From positions 1,004,848 to 1,068,847 of the forward strand of contig KN805374.1 in NCBI GenBank assembly GCA_000818945.1: a stretch of 64,000 nucleotides of DNA, given 5' to 3'. Made by a program: the position numbers and the translations under genes. Every line of letters begins with the position of its first letter. Position 1 is the stretch's first letter. Below are positions 28,170-37,561 of this stretch, piece after piece. This DNA comes from Schizochytrium sp. CCTCC M209059 (Eukaryota > Sar > Bigyra > Thraustochytrida > Thraustochytriidae). Below the pieces are notes generated by a model, which was given only the letters and a program-made list of their open reading frames with translations, did not search any database and was not told where the DNA came from.

Positions 28170-29124
28170 TGTGTCTTGTTTTCAAGAAAACCGTGCCCTC
28201 GCTGCGTCTCCACGCTTCGTCGTCACCCGTCCAGCCTGCGCGTTTGCTCCTCTGGCCTTTCCGTCGCACGTACGCGGAGAGGAGAGAGATAGAGAAATAG
28301 AGAGAGAGGCAGTCTATCTCCCTTGGTGGAGACGAAGACTTTGCACGGAGACCCGGAGGAGACCTGAGCGAGAAGTTCTGCCCAGGTTATCGTTTCCTCA
28401 CAATGGCAACAGTTTCTTTTTTGTTTTACACGTTGGTTGCTTCCTTCATTTACTTATTCATAATTCCAGTAGTATTTTCACTAGGCCTACCAATCGACAT
28501 GCAGGTGACTGACTCATTTGTTTCATACGTGCTCCAGGTTGCTGCATTCAGGTATCGGTCCTTCTCCGCCTCCGCCTCTATTTTTCCTCACGCAAATCGC
28601 TGTTAAGCAGCTTCTTCAGCTCTCAAACCAATCCTCTCTATCTCATCCTCTCTATCTCAACCTCTCCTTTTTTCTTGCTCCCGATCGCACGCTCGTACGC
28701 ACGCACGCACGCATCGCGAGCCCGAGTCGAGCAGAGCCCACCCCTTCTCCTCCCTTCTGGTCACACGACGCCGAACGGTCATCTTCGGTCCCGCTTTCCA
28801 GCCAGGCTCGGTCCCGGTCCGCGTGATTAAGGGCCGGTCCGCGGCCCGGTTAGGTTCGCGCGCACGAGTGGCTGACGGCGGCGGTGGTTAGGTTTGCGAG
28901 GCCTCTCCGGAGCCGCAGATCACGAACGATCGATCGAGGAGACCTGCGGCGGGAGCGGGCGCTGCTTGCTTGGCTGGGCTTGCGGGAAAGCGCGGGGCAG
29001 AGCGGGAACGCGCGGTGGTGCACGAGGACTCCCTGCCCGAGCGCCGTCGTTTCCGTTCGTTCATTCGTTCGGTCGGCCGTGCAGCGTGCGCGCGGGAGAG
29101 TTTGTGGAGGGAAAACCGAGCAGG
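28170..29124. other. Divergent promoter region, IFT56 and eIF4E
   Basis: No convincing gene. It holds GA-rich repeats (about 28277-28311), TAGGCCTA at 28482-28489, a GCAC run (about 28698-28712) and a GC-rich block that leads to the eIF4E ATG. A frame from 28894 continues into eIF4E but has no family sequence upstream of 29125. Confidence 0.55.
28482..28489. promoter_or_regulatory. TAGGCCTA palindrome
   Basis: Copy of the recurrent palindrome, 313 bp upstream of the IFT56 ATG and about 640 bp upstream of eIF4E. Confidence 0.4.
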
Positions 29125-29781
29125 ATGGCGGACGCACTGGCGGCCAAGGGGCTCCACCCGCTCCAGAACACGTGGGCGTTCTGGGAGCACCGCAAGGGCG
29201 GGACCGGGAGCGACTATGGGTCGAAGATGTTCCAGCTCGGCGAGTTCGAGACCGTCGAGGACTTTTGGCGGTTCAAGAACAACCTGCCGCAGCCCAGCGA
29301 GGTATTCTACACGCCACAGTCTGGCCACAAGAAGTTCGTCGACAGGGAGATTGACGGCTTTAGCATGTTCAAGGGCGGTATCAGGCCCGAGTGGGAGGAC
29401 AAGGCCAACATGTACGGCGGCGAGTTCTTTTGCCGCCAGACCATGGCCCCAGCGCAGCTCGACAATGCGTGGGAAAAACTATTGCTCGGACTCGTGGGCG
29501 AGACGATCGATAACGGCGACGAAATTTGCGGCGTCCGCGTTGTGGACAAGAGCAAGAGCAACCGCCCCACGTACCGTCTGGAGATGTGGTTCCGCTCGCG
29601 GGACAAGGACGTTCTGGAGCACCTTCGCACTCAAGTGCAGAAATGCCTGGGAGCGAACCTGCTCAAGGAATACATGGAGCACAACGTCGCGATGAACACT
29701 CACGGCGCTGGCGCCCCCAAGGGTCGCAGCGGTAGCACCGGTCCATCCGGTGGCCCTGGCGGTCGCCCCTTCCGAGGCTAA
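29125..29781 (+). CDS. eIF4E-family cap-binding protein, W56-to-Tyr variant
   Basis: 218 aa. It binds the mRNA 5' cap to recruit ribosomes or, in some classes, to repress translation. Seen: HPLQNTWAFW (Trp17, equivalent to human Trp43), TVEDFW (Val44 and Trp48, the eIF4G-binding surface, equivalent to Val69 and Trp73), and RPEWEDKAN (Trp90-Glu91, equivalent to Trp102-Glu103). One cap-stacking residue differs: human Trp56 aligns with Tyr31. An insertion of roughly 14 residues sits between Trp48 and Trp90. In the usual three-class scheme, Trp at 43 with Tyr/Cys at 56 is class III, unlike the canonical class I translation factor. The tail is Gly/Ser/Pro-rich. The ATG at 29125 is the first residue that fits the family. 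It may be a regulatory cap binder rather than the main factor. Confidence 0.95.
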   Translation: MADALAAKGLHPLQNTWAFWEHRKGGTGSDYGSKMFQLGEFETVEDFWRFKNNLPQPSEVFYTPQSGHKKFVDREIDGFSMFKGGIRPEWEDKANMYGGEFFCRQTMAPAQLDNAWEKLLLGLVGETIDNGDEICGVRVVDKSKSNRPTYRLEMWFRSRDKDVLEHLRTQVQKCLGANLLKEYMEHNVAMNTHGAGAPKGRSGSTGPSGGPGGRPFRG

Positions 29782-30223
29782 ATGTTCCGATCCGACTCGT
29801 CTGTGTACAATTTACGAGCGACCTGCCCATACCGCTGCCACGAGCAAGCAAGCAAGCACGCCAGCCAGCGAGTGAAGGGCCGAGGAGGGGAAAAGGGGAA
29901 AGGGCGGTAAATCTTCTAGAGAACTGCTAATGTGCTGCAGGACAAGCTGCGGGTTGGCTTGTCGGCTCAACTCGCTTCCTCTCTATGCGGTGTCTTACCT
30001 TGATATTATCGCATTCGTAGCTAACCAGCTCTTGTTTGGCAGTAACGTTTAACGAGAGTGAAAACCAAATTACTACCGGGAAACTCCATCACACACTCAC
30101 ACAAAAAATAAAAAAAGGAAATTAGAAAAGTATCGTAAAAATCATCAAAAAATATAACGATCTCTGCAATATAACTTTGAATAAAGACGCAGAGATGGCA
30201 CGGGCGTGCAGTTGGTCCAAGTC
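29782..30223. other. Convergent spacer, eIF4E and ankyrin gene
   Basis: 3' regions of two genes, with A-rich sequence around 30100-30130 that includes an AATAAA-type hexamer. No gene seen. Confidence 0.55.
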
Positions 30224-31198
30224 TCATGAGGGAGTAAACATCGAGAGGTTGGAAGCGGCAAACTGGACCTGCAGCGTCTCGATGACATTCTGATGTCCAC
30301 GAAGAACGGCCAAGTCAAGCGCTCCAAAGCCGTCGTTATCGCAAATATTTACATCAAGCGGAGGCAAATTCTGACACGTGCGGAGCGTGTCGCGCGACAC
30401 AAGCAGAAGCGATAGGACACAACCTTCATGGCCTCCAATCGCTGCAACCATGAGCGGAGTGAATCCTGAAACTGGACTCTGCGCATTGAGATTGGCACCT
30501 GCAAGACCCAAAGCCTCGACACATCGACGGTGACCCTCGCGACACGCCAGATGAAGAGGTGTGAACTGATCGTACCGTGTTTGCAGCTCTGGCTTGGCGC
30601 CATGCTGCAATAGATAAAGAGTTGTCTCTTCGTCGCCGATCTCGCATGCTATGTGGAGCGGCGCGTAGCCGTCCTGTCGCTGTACGTTAACGTCGGCCCC
30701 ATGCTCCAGATATAAGTCTGCAAGATCGAGTCGTCCCAGAGCTGCGGCCCAGTGTAAACCGGCCCAACCTTCAGAGTCTACGCTGTTGGGGTCCACGCCA
30801 ACCTCGAGGAGCGCTTTTATTTGCTTGCGGTCCAAGAAACGATTCGCACCCACCACCGTCTTGCAAGGAGGGTGGAAGGGCAAAGTCGCTGTGCTTGGCA
30901 TGAAGCCTCTCGTTCGCTTACATACAACGCATGCGCTCGCGCTAAGAGGATTCGTTTTCGTACACAGCGCACAGAGCCAAGTGCTCTCTGTTTCAGTGTC
31001 CCTTGAACGACCCGTACGACCTGTATGTACGGACTCGTCCTCGCTTCCACTATGACTTTCGCTGTCATCGCCCTCTACGTCGTCCACGTCGTCCACGTTG
31101 TCGCGAAGAGGGTTGCCTCTGGAGTTGTCTGCCTTGAGAAGAGAAGGGCGGTGCGGCAGGATCGACGCACGGACGGAGTGCGCCCGGCTCAACTGCAT
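30224..31198 (-). CDS. RanBP2-type zinc finger and ankyrin repeat protein
   Basis: 324 aa. An acidic, Ser/Asp-rich N-terminus is followed by a RanBP2-type zinc finger: Trp74-x-Cys76-x2-Cys79, then an Asn at 83 and Cys90-x2-Cys93. Such fingers bind ubiquitin, Ran or RNA. Residues about 130-310 form five or so ankyrin repeats with clear TPLHLAC and GADVNVQ-type motifs (for example GWAGLHWAAALGRLDLADLYLEHGA and GYAPLHIACEIG). It is probably a cytosolic or nuclear adaptor; the combination recalls ubiquitin-pathway adaptors but does not fix a partner. It diverges from the 7TM-RGS gene. Confidence 0.92.
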   Translation of the reverse strand: MQLSRAHSVRASILPHRPSLLKADNSRGNPLRDNVDDVDDVEGDDSESHSGSEDESVHTGRTGRSRDTETESTWLCALCTKTNPLSASACVVCKRTRGFMPSTATLPFHPPCKTVVGANRFLDRKQIKALLEVGVDPNSVDSEGWAGLHWAAALGRLDLADLYLEHGADVNVQRQDGYAPLHIACEIGDEETTLYLLQHGAKPELQTRYDQFTPLHLACREGHRRCVEALGLAGANLNAQSPVSGFTPLMVAAIGGHEGCVLSLLLVSRDTLRTCQNLPPLDVNICDNDGFGALDLAVLRGHQNVIETLQVQFAASNLSMFTPS

Positions 31199-32105
31199 CG
31201 TTTCGCCAGCGTGCTCTGAGATGGCTACGCGCGCAGCCGCTGTGCGCTGCGCCCAGCTCGCGGCTTTGCGCCAAGCTCATTTTCCTTGTGTATCTTGCAC
31301 GTGCTTTTTGCAGAGACGACTCGGCAGATAGCCGTTAAGAAATCATTCTGCCAGTGCCGCCAGTGGCAGTGCTAGACTTACCGGACCCGACTTTGGGAAT
31401 TTATTGTCAAATTAATTTGGTTGGACTATTTGAAATTCGAACTTGGCGTCTCCTTCTTTGTCTTCTTCGCGCCAAAGTTCGACTTTACTGTTAGCCCGCT
31501 CGTTGAGCCAGCGTAGCCTGTATCCCTGCGGTATCGGTGAGCTGATCCCCGAGCTGTTTCGAGCGCCCCCGCCCACACTCGTGACCAAGGCTTACCCAAG
31601 ACCAGTACGGTGTGCAAAGGGTGTAAGTTTGTTGCTTATGCCCTTCTGGTATTCGTTGTAGGCTACTGCTGAGTGGTCTGTTTTTTAAAGAGCCAGAAAG
31701 GTGGCCGGCCACATGTGCGTTGCGCGTTACCTCTCAAGTCTGAGCATGCAAATGTATGTGTTCATGCGCGCGATTCATTCATTATTTCATTTCCCAGGAG
31801 TGCCGCGCTACCCAAGCGGCCTGTTGGACGAGCAGCAGGAGCTGCATTCGCTCCGCGCGCCGCCTGCACGGCCCGCCGGCGCCAGGGTGGCCTGCGCTGG
31901 CCACTCCCTGCCGCCGGTCTGGAACCGATTGGCGCTCTCAGTCCCCGGACTCGTGTGAAGAAGAGGCCTAAGAGGAGGTCAGCAGACAGCCTGACTTTCA
32001 TCAAGGAGAAGGCACGACGCACAAGTAGAAGCATCTAGCCGAGCTGGCACGTTGAGGCACAAGTAAAGGACTGGCAGCGAGAGCGAAAGGACTGAATAGG
32101 CTACT
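31199..32105. other. Divergent region, ankyrin gene and 7TM-RGS gene
   Basis: No gene that I can support. A 121-codon open frame at 31673-32038 is Arg/Ala-rich without recognisable content. A near-copy of the palindrome (AGGCCTAA, around 31964) lies about 140 bp upstream of the 7TM-RGS ATG. Confidence 0.5.
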
Positions 32106-33878
32106 ATGCAGAAGTTCCTCGCGAACGAGAGGTATGCTGGTACATTCCTTTACCTTGGCGTCTTTTTTTTACACATTCTTCCCTTATTTCTGCTGTACAA
32201 GTGGCGACACATTCGTTTTATCAAAGTGCGAGGGGTGCGAGAAACGATTCGTATTATCATTCCGCTTTCGATCCAACATTCCGCAAAAGTGTTAGCGCTG
32301 TGCAATATTACTTTTGCATCATGTCGATCGTACGAGGTCATCTCAACGACTTCCTCGCTGTTTATCTTACGTCCATTTATACAGCTGTATTCGCACTTTT
32401 ACCTGTGCTTTCGCTATGGTGCAAACGTCTCATCGCATTCGGAGGACGACAACACGGGAACGATTGTTCAACCCAATCTGCTCCAGCGATTTGCTCGCTG
32501 GTATTTGGCTGACATCCCGAAATACGTACGATATCTACAAATTGCGGAAACGCTGGGAGCGATCGGTTCTCTTACGTCAGTCTTGCTCCTCATCGAACCA
32601 CATCCTGATGGGTCACCTTGGCTCACCATGTTTGAATGCACGGAGACACAATGGTCTCCAGAATATGTTTTTGTAGGGTACTTTGTTGTGGGAGGTTTGT
32701 ACGCGGGAGTCTGCATTGCCATTAGCGTCGGAATCTCGTATGAGTTCGGGGTTGTGTCAAAGGAGGGGGATCATCTTGGTGTGAAAAGTCTGGTGAAGCG
32801 GACGAACAGTCGAATCATTTTCTTCGCAATGCTGACTTCCTTAGCTATGATGGCGTCTCGCCTCGGTTGGGTTGACAGAATGCCGGAGCATGCTCTAAAT
32901 GTGATTGCAGGAGCGTGCCTCATATACGATATTTGTTACCAGCCTCTTATCTATGTATGGAGGAACTGGCGTGATCTTCACATAACAAACAACATTCTCG
33001 GGGACAGTCGTCAGATGTCTGAATTTGACCTGCTTGAAGGCTTTATTAACTCAAGCGAAGGGTACGCGTTGCTTTTACCCTTTTTCAAAGCGGAGCTGTG
33101 CGTGGAAATGTTGCTTTTCATCCGGGAAGTGAGCGCCTTTGAGGCTAACTTTGATGACCGCAACATGTCATTTTCTGCAGCGCAAAATAGTGACAATTCC
33201 CGTGGAACCCAGGTCTCCAGCTCAACAGTGGGTGAGACTGCCACAGTGACCTTGAGCGCTGCTGGCGAGGCGTTTCTACAAATGAAGGTGCGCGAAGCGA
33301 TCCGAATTTTCGAGAAATTTGTCAGTCCAGGGGCTCCGTATGAGATCAACGCGGAGAGTGGTGCCGTAACCACATGCAAGGCGTTAATCCAGAGCGACAA
33401 CGTCCGTTCATTCATGAAACGGCAGAATCCGTCTCCCTTCTCAGAGGGTGGACGACGCTTTTCTTCGTTGCGGCGGGGGCGTTTGGATTCGCTCAAGGTT
33501 GCGCCCGATGGTACCAACGCGAGCGGGAGTCAAAAGAGATATACGAACAGTCTCGAATTGCTCGACTTGGTGGAAGACAATGCTGGGGACGTTGGTGAGA
33601 CCGGCGCAGTGCGATTCGGCGGCAAGTATCCGCTATCAACACGCTGCTTTTCGGAGCTCAAAATCCAGCAAATCGAGCTCATGTTGATGGACCTCTTTGC
33701 TCGCTTTTGTGCTGCAGACCCTGCAAACGGGAATGCATGGACAAAGTACTGCGAGACGCAGCGCGAAATTGAACGTTTTCATACAGCAGCATCGCGAAGT
33801 ACCAATGCGACAAAGCAGAGCAACAATTCGACTGTGAGTGACAAGGTGGCCTCCTCGGCGGCCTATATTGAATCATGA
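32106..33878 (+). CDS. Seven-transmembrane RGS protein
   Basis: 590 aa. Seven hydrophobic helices occupy about residues 10-290, then an RGS (regulator of G-protein signalling) domain starts near residue 304 (FDLLEGFINSSEGYALLLPFF) and continues in AIRIFEKFVSPGAPYEIN and a final helical segment at about 520-570. The domain is split by two Ser/Gly-rich loops (about 345-385 and 440-515). The fusion matches the plan of plant AtRGS1, a receptor-like GTPase-activating protein for G-alpha, and of related protist proteins. It would sit in the plasma membrane and speed GTP hydrolysis. Two class C receptors lie about 23 kb downstream, so heterotrimeric G-protein signalling is likely active here. The stop is 166 bp from that of the convergent gene. 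Confidence 0.92.
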   Translation: MQKFLANERYAGTFLYLGVFFLHILPLFLLYKWRHIRFIKVRGVRETIRIIIPLSIQHSAKVLALCNITFASCRSYEVISTTSSLFILRPFIQLYSHFYLCFRYGANVSSHSEDDNTGTIVQPNLLQRFARWYLADIPKYVRYLQIAETLGAIGSLTSVLLLIEPHPDGSPWLTMFECTETQWSPEYVFVGYFVVGGLYAGVCIAISVGISYEFGVVSKEGDHLGVKSLVKRTNSRIIFFAMLTSLAMMASRLGWVDRMPEHALNVIAGACLIYDICYQPLIYVWRNWRDLHITNNILGDSRQMSEFDLLEGFINSSEGYALLLPFFKAELCVEMLLFIREVSAFEANFDDRNMSFSAAQNSDNSRGTQVSSSTVGETATVTLSAAGEAFLQMKVREAIRIFEKFVSPGAPYEINAESGAVTTCKALIQSDNVRSFMKRQNPSPFSEGGRRFSSLRRGRLDSLKVAPDGTNASGSQKRYTNSLELLDLVEDNAGDVGETGAVRFGGKYPLSTRCFSELKIQQIELMLMDLFARFCAADPANGNAWTKYCETQREIERFHTAASRSTNATKQSNNSTVSDKVASSAAYIES

Positions 33879-34044
33879 AGAACAACAAAAAACAAAAAAG
33901 GTTTCTGTAAATTTGAATATACTCGGCGCAGGACTCGAATGTAGACTCGAGTCTTCCGCCGCAGAGCGCACGTCCGTCGCAAAGAAGCGCACGTTCACTC
34001 TTTCTTTCTTTGTCGCTCCGGAAACACACTTAAAATCAGATTTG

Positions 34045-37032
34045 TCAGTGCACAGCTTGTTGCAAAATTCCGGCGATTCTACGAGGATCGTTGAGTCCGA
34101 GGAGGCCATCAGAGGTCAGACGCGCCTGCTCAACTGCGGAGTTCAAATTCGAAGCCTTTTGTGCGCTCCCCGTATGCTCGGCTGCGCGGGCAGCCTGAGA
34201 CGTAAGGACTGTGGCGAGAACCGCATTAACCTTGGCTGCAGGTTCGTTCTTCATGCTGCGGCCGAGCCATCCAGCATTCGAGCAAGACTCTGCTAGACCA
34301 AGACGGGCCCGCGCGAGCTCTGTGATCTCGGACTCTGCGACATTCCAGTCAGAGCACGTTAAACGCTGAATTCCGGCACGTGCGCTAGCAGCACGCCGGC
34401 CAAAACCTTCGTTGAGCAAGTCTACCCCGACGAGATCCTCGGCCTCTTGATGGGTCCCATCGGCAAAGGAGAGCACGCCGCCCCCAACGTCAACCGCGAG
34501 ATTGCCGCGCGAAAGCTGCGTCGAAGCGGTGAACCAGCGCACAGCACCGTTTCCCTTGTCTATTAAAGCGAGGCCAGCTTGAATGGGCACACGCGCCGAT
34601 CCGCGTGAGGTGCCGACGCGAACGAGGATTCCATTGTCGCGGATGATGGGTGCGGACAGAACGCGAGCCTCCTCGAGTCTGTGCAAGCGGGGAAAGAGTC
34701 CGCGAAAGTCGGCGGACCAAGAAAGCTCTGGAGCTCGTCCTCGCGGCGAGAGAATGAGACGGTGCATTCTGTTGTCGTCTGTAATCACGATCTCAGCGCC
34801 GTCCGAACTGCTTTCCACGTGACGAAGAGGGCGGTGTTCCGGTCCACAGAGATCGAGAGACCATAGGTCTTGGAGACCGTCTGCCTGAAACCCATACGCG
34901 TGGCAACCGTGCAGCGTGACGACTTGCTGACCGTCAAGGGCAGCAAAAACGAGCGCTGGGCCGGAAGCTTGCGCAATTCCCTTGGGAAGTGCTTTAGCCT
35001 TGGATACTCTGAACATGAAAGGCTGGTAAAGGTCTGCATCGGCGTCGATAAGACGCACCAGGTACACCGCATCGGACCCAGTCTGTGAGGACGGGTCGAG
35101 AATGGTGTTCGATTTGATGTAAATGTTTCGTCCAAGGGTGGCAAGGCGGCGCGAGTGCACGCAGTCAGTTCCACTGGGACACGCGAGCTTACGGCGAGGA
35201 GCACAAATAGTGCCCGTGGAGGGGTCAATGCCCACGAGATCGCCGTCAAGCGTCAGCGCAACGTGACACTTGCCGCCAACGGCTGGCGCAATGTCGACGA
35301 TCCGGCAGGCATCCACGCCTTCTGGTAGAGAAAGACTCCATCCGGGCACGCCATCTGCAACTCGAAAGGAGTCCACGGAATGGCAGCTACCAGGGTAGAG
35401 CACCATATCTCCATGCAGGCGGATATGCGACATGGCTCGCGGACGATCTGCTTCGAGGAGGGGCGCGCTCCACACGCTGCGCAACGTCTCGGTCGTGTAT
35501 CCTGCCAAGATACCGTCTCCGGCAACCACGGCGCGAGACCCCGTGGCGTCCACTGCCATCGCCCCGTGCTTGAAAGACTCGGCGCCAGGAGATTGCATCG
35601 GTGCGTCAAAGGGGGCAGCTGGTACGAAGCTGGTTGCCGCGTCCATCAGCGCAACGTCGGGGCTCAAAACCGTTTCGGCAGGGGCCCAGCTTCGAAACGG
35701 CGCAAAGGTAAAAGTCCCATGTGGCCATGGCACGGATTCGCTAAGTACGCTGTCAGGTTCACCGTCACCGAGTAGCTTGCGGTACCCAACCGTGAAGATG
35801 ATCGCAAGTAAGCCCGTTCGAAGCAAGAGTGTTCCACAGCTCTGCAACAGCCCACCACCACTACGACCTGAACGCCGACTCGACCGCTTCCGCTTCCGAG
35901 ACTTGGACTTATCCTTGCTGTGCTTGCTTGATGCGCCTTTCTTGCTCTTGCCATGACCAAGAGACTTGCGACGCTCTTCTTTGTTGTTGCGACGATTATT
36001 CTTTTCAGAATGCCGCTTTTCAGTCTTCCCAGAGCGATGCGAGCGTGCTGCTATACTTGAGGACCGTCGCGATCTTACAACGCGCGCATCGTCCGTCAGC
36101 TTTCCTTTCCGTTCATGCGCGCGACCAGCGCGTTTGCTAGCGGAGCTCCTGTGACTCTTGTGACTGCTAGCTCTACTTCGCGAGGATTTTGGACTCTGAA
36201 CAAGCTTGTCCAATTTCTGCGTCGAATGACGAGCCCGCGTATTCGTGTGGCTCCTTTTCCGCAGGGGGAAGCTATCGTCACTATTGCTTTCGCTACTTTG
36301 GCTACTACTTTCGTTGTCGCTGTCGCTGCTGTCACTATCTCCTCGGGAATGACGATGATGGCGAGATCGATGGCGACGGGTTCTGCTATTACTCCGTGCA
36401 CTTTTGCCGACCTTTGGGCTGAAAATTGGCTTGAACTCGAGAGCTGCGCGCTCACGGAGGTCGGCTGCGCTCGCAGATCGAGACCTTTCTGAAGACTCGC
36501 TCTCGGATCGTCTCCCTCTCGAAGGTGCCGAGATCTGCGTCTGGATTTCGACAAGTGTCACGGCGACCTCGTCGTCTTCATCGATCTTATCAGGGTCGCC
36601 CTCGTCACTGCTAAACTCGAAAGCTTCGTCCTCTTCGCTAGGGTCGCTCAGCTGGGCATCTTCTGCCTCGACGATCTCGAAATCCTGGTCAGCCGCAAGC
36701 CCGTCTTCTTCCTCGTCTTCGTCCGTAAGTGTGCTGCTGCCAGAGGTACTGGAGAAGTCATCCCCAAGCGAATCGCTGCTGCTCTCGCTGAGCTCGTCTC
36801 TTCTCAGCAATTCGTCCGCTTCTCTGCGCAGGCGCTCCGTTTCGCGGCGCCGCTCCTCGCGTCTCCTTTGGTGGGCACTTTGTTGCTCGACCACTTTGCG
36901 CCTCTGCTCGACCCTGCGCTCGCGCATCAAGGTCTGCCCGACGCCGTCGGCGTCCTCGAGCCCGCGCTGCACGATGCTGCGCGCCTCGGCCCTGCTCAAC
37001 GACGGAGTACCTCCGGGTCTCCAGCCCGCCAT
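34045..37032 (-). CDS. Single-pass membrane protein, Ser/Arg-rich head and putative propeller
   Basis: 995 aa, not recognised. Residues 1-80 are helical and Arg/Glu-rich. Residues 80-190 are acidic and Ser-rich. Residues 190-390 are Ser/Arg/Lys-rich, RS-like and disordered. One transmembrane helix lies at about 395-415 (CGTLLLRTGLLAIIFTVGY). The remaining 580 residues contain repeated beta-strand units typical of a PQQ/WD-like propeller (AVVAGDGILAGYTTETLRSVW, VALTLDGDLVGIDPSTGTI, LVFAALDGQQVVTLHG), with several Cys, and would lie in the ER or Golgi lumen by the positive-inside rule. The plan of a lumenal propeller plus a disordered cytosolic tail recalls ER sensors or cargo receptors, but no kinase or nuclease domain is present. 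The function is unknown. Confidence 0.85.
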   Translation of the reverse strand: MAGWRPGGTPSLSRAEARSIVQRGLEDADGVGQTLMRERRVEQRRKVVEQQSAHQRRREERRRETERLRREADELLRRDELSESSSDSLGDDFSSTSGSSTLTDEDEEEDGLAADQDFEIVEAEDAQLSDPSEEDEAFEFSSDEGDPDKIDEDDEVAVTLVEIQTQISAPSRGRRSESESSERSRSASAADLRERAALEFKPIFSPKVGKSARSNSRTRRHRSRHHRHSRGDSDSSDSDNESSSQSSESNSDDSFPLRKRSHTNTRARHSTQKLDKLVQSPKSSRSRASSHKSHRSSASKRAGRAHERKGKLTDDARVVRSRRSSSIAARSHRSGKTEKRHSEKNNRRNNKEERRKSLGHGKSKKGASSKHSKDKSKSRKRKRSSRRSGRSGGGLLQSCGTLLLRTGLLAIIFTVGYRKLLGDGEPDSVLSESVPWPHGTFTFAPFRSWAPAETVLSPDVALMDAATSFVPAAPFDAPMQSPGAESFKHGAMAVDATGSRAVVAGDGILAGYTTETLRSVWSAPLLEADRPRAMSHIRLHGDMVLYPGSCHSVDSFRVADGVPGWSLSLPEGVDACRIVDIAPAVGGKCHVALTLDGDLVGIDPSTGTICAPRRKLACPSGTDCVHSRRLATLGRNIYIKSNTILDPSSQTGSDAVYLVRLIDADADLYQPFMFRVSKAKALPKGIAQASGPALVFAALDGQQVVTLHGCHAYGFQADGLQDLWSLDLCGPEHRPLRHVESSSDGAEIVITDDNRMHRLILSPRGRAPELSWSADFRGLFPRLHRLEEARVLSAPIIRDNGILVRVGTSRGSARVPIQAGLALIDKGNGAVRWFTASTQLSRGNLAVDVGGGVLSFADGTHQEAEDLVGVDLLNEGFGRRAASARAGIQRLTCSDWNVAESEITELARARLGLAESCSNAGWLGRSMKNEPAAKVNAVLATVLTSQAARAAEHTGSAQKASNLNSAVEQARLTSDGLLGLNDPRRIAGILQQAVH

Positions 37033-37065
37033 GCTTCACCGCCGCCGGGAACCTCTCAGCTCGAG

Positions 37066-37155
37066 CTTCTGCTGCACGAGTTTCTGCTGCGCAAGGTTCT
37101 GCAGGACGACCTTCTGCTGCACGAGCTTCTGCTGCACGAGCTTCTGCTGCACGAG
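37066..37155 (-). repeat. 15-bp tandem repeat, six copies, in 5' leader
   Basis: Six consecutive 15-bp units (CTTCTGCTGCACGAG on the plus strand; units 2 and 3 diverged), ending 34 bp before the start codon of the membrane-protein gene. In frame it would read Leu-Val-Gln-Gln-Lys repeats, but a TGA separates it from the ATG, so it belongs to the leader. Confidence 0.9.
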
Positions 37156-37522
37156 CACGAGCACGAGCGCGCAGCCAATCTCCGATGCCTGCCGCGCCGC
37201 AGCCGCTTTTCCGCCACGCGTCGCCGCTTTCCGCCGAGCCGGGGGACCCGGCGCTGCGTCCCGGCCCGCGTCCGCGCCTCGCGCGCCGTCGCGACGCGGG
37301 GCTTCGGACTCTGCCGCGCGCGAGCGAGCGAGCGAGCGAGCGAGCGGAGTTGTGCAACCAGGAGCTCCCGCGTAGTGCTACTACTACTCCTGTGCTATTC
37401 CTCTATAGTACCACTCCAACTCACACTCACACGGCGCCAGCGCCACGTCGCGCTTTGCGTCACTTACCGCGCGTGCAGGCAAGGGCTTTATGCGCGCCCG
37501 CAAGTGGGACTCACGCTCGCTC

Positions 37523-37560
<38 letters not shown>

Positions 37561-37561
37561 C
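37523..37561. repeat. (CTTG)n microsatellite
   Basis: About ten copies of the tetramer that recurs in this genome's intergenic DNA. Confidence 0.95.

Noticed and set aside
36404..37375. Plus-strand open frame of 323 codons, Ser-rich
   Set aside because: Antisense to the Ser/Arg-rich membrane protein and its leader repeat.
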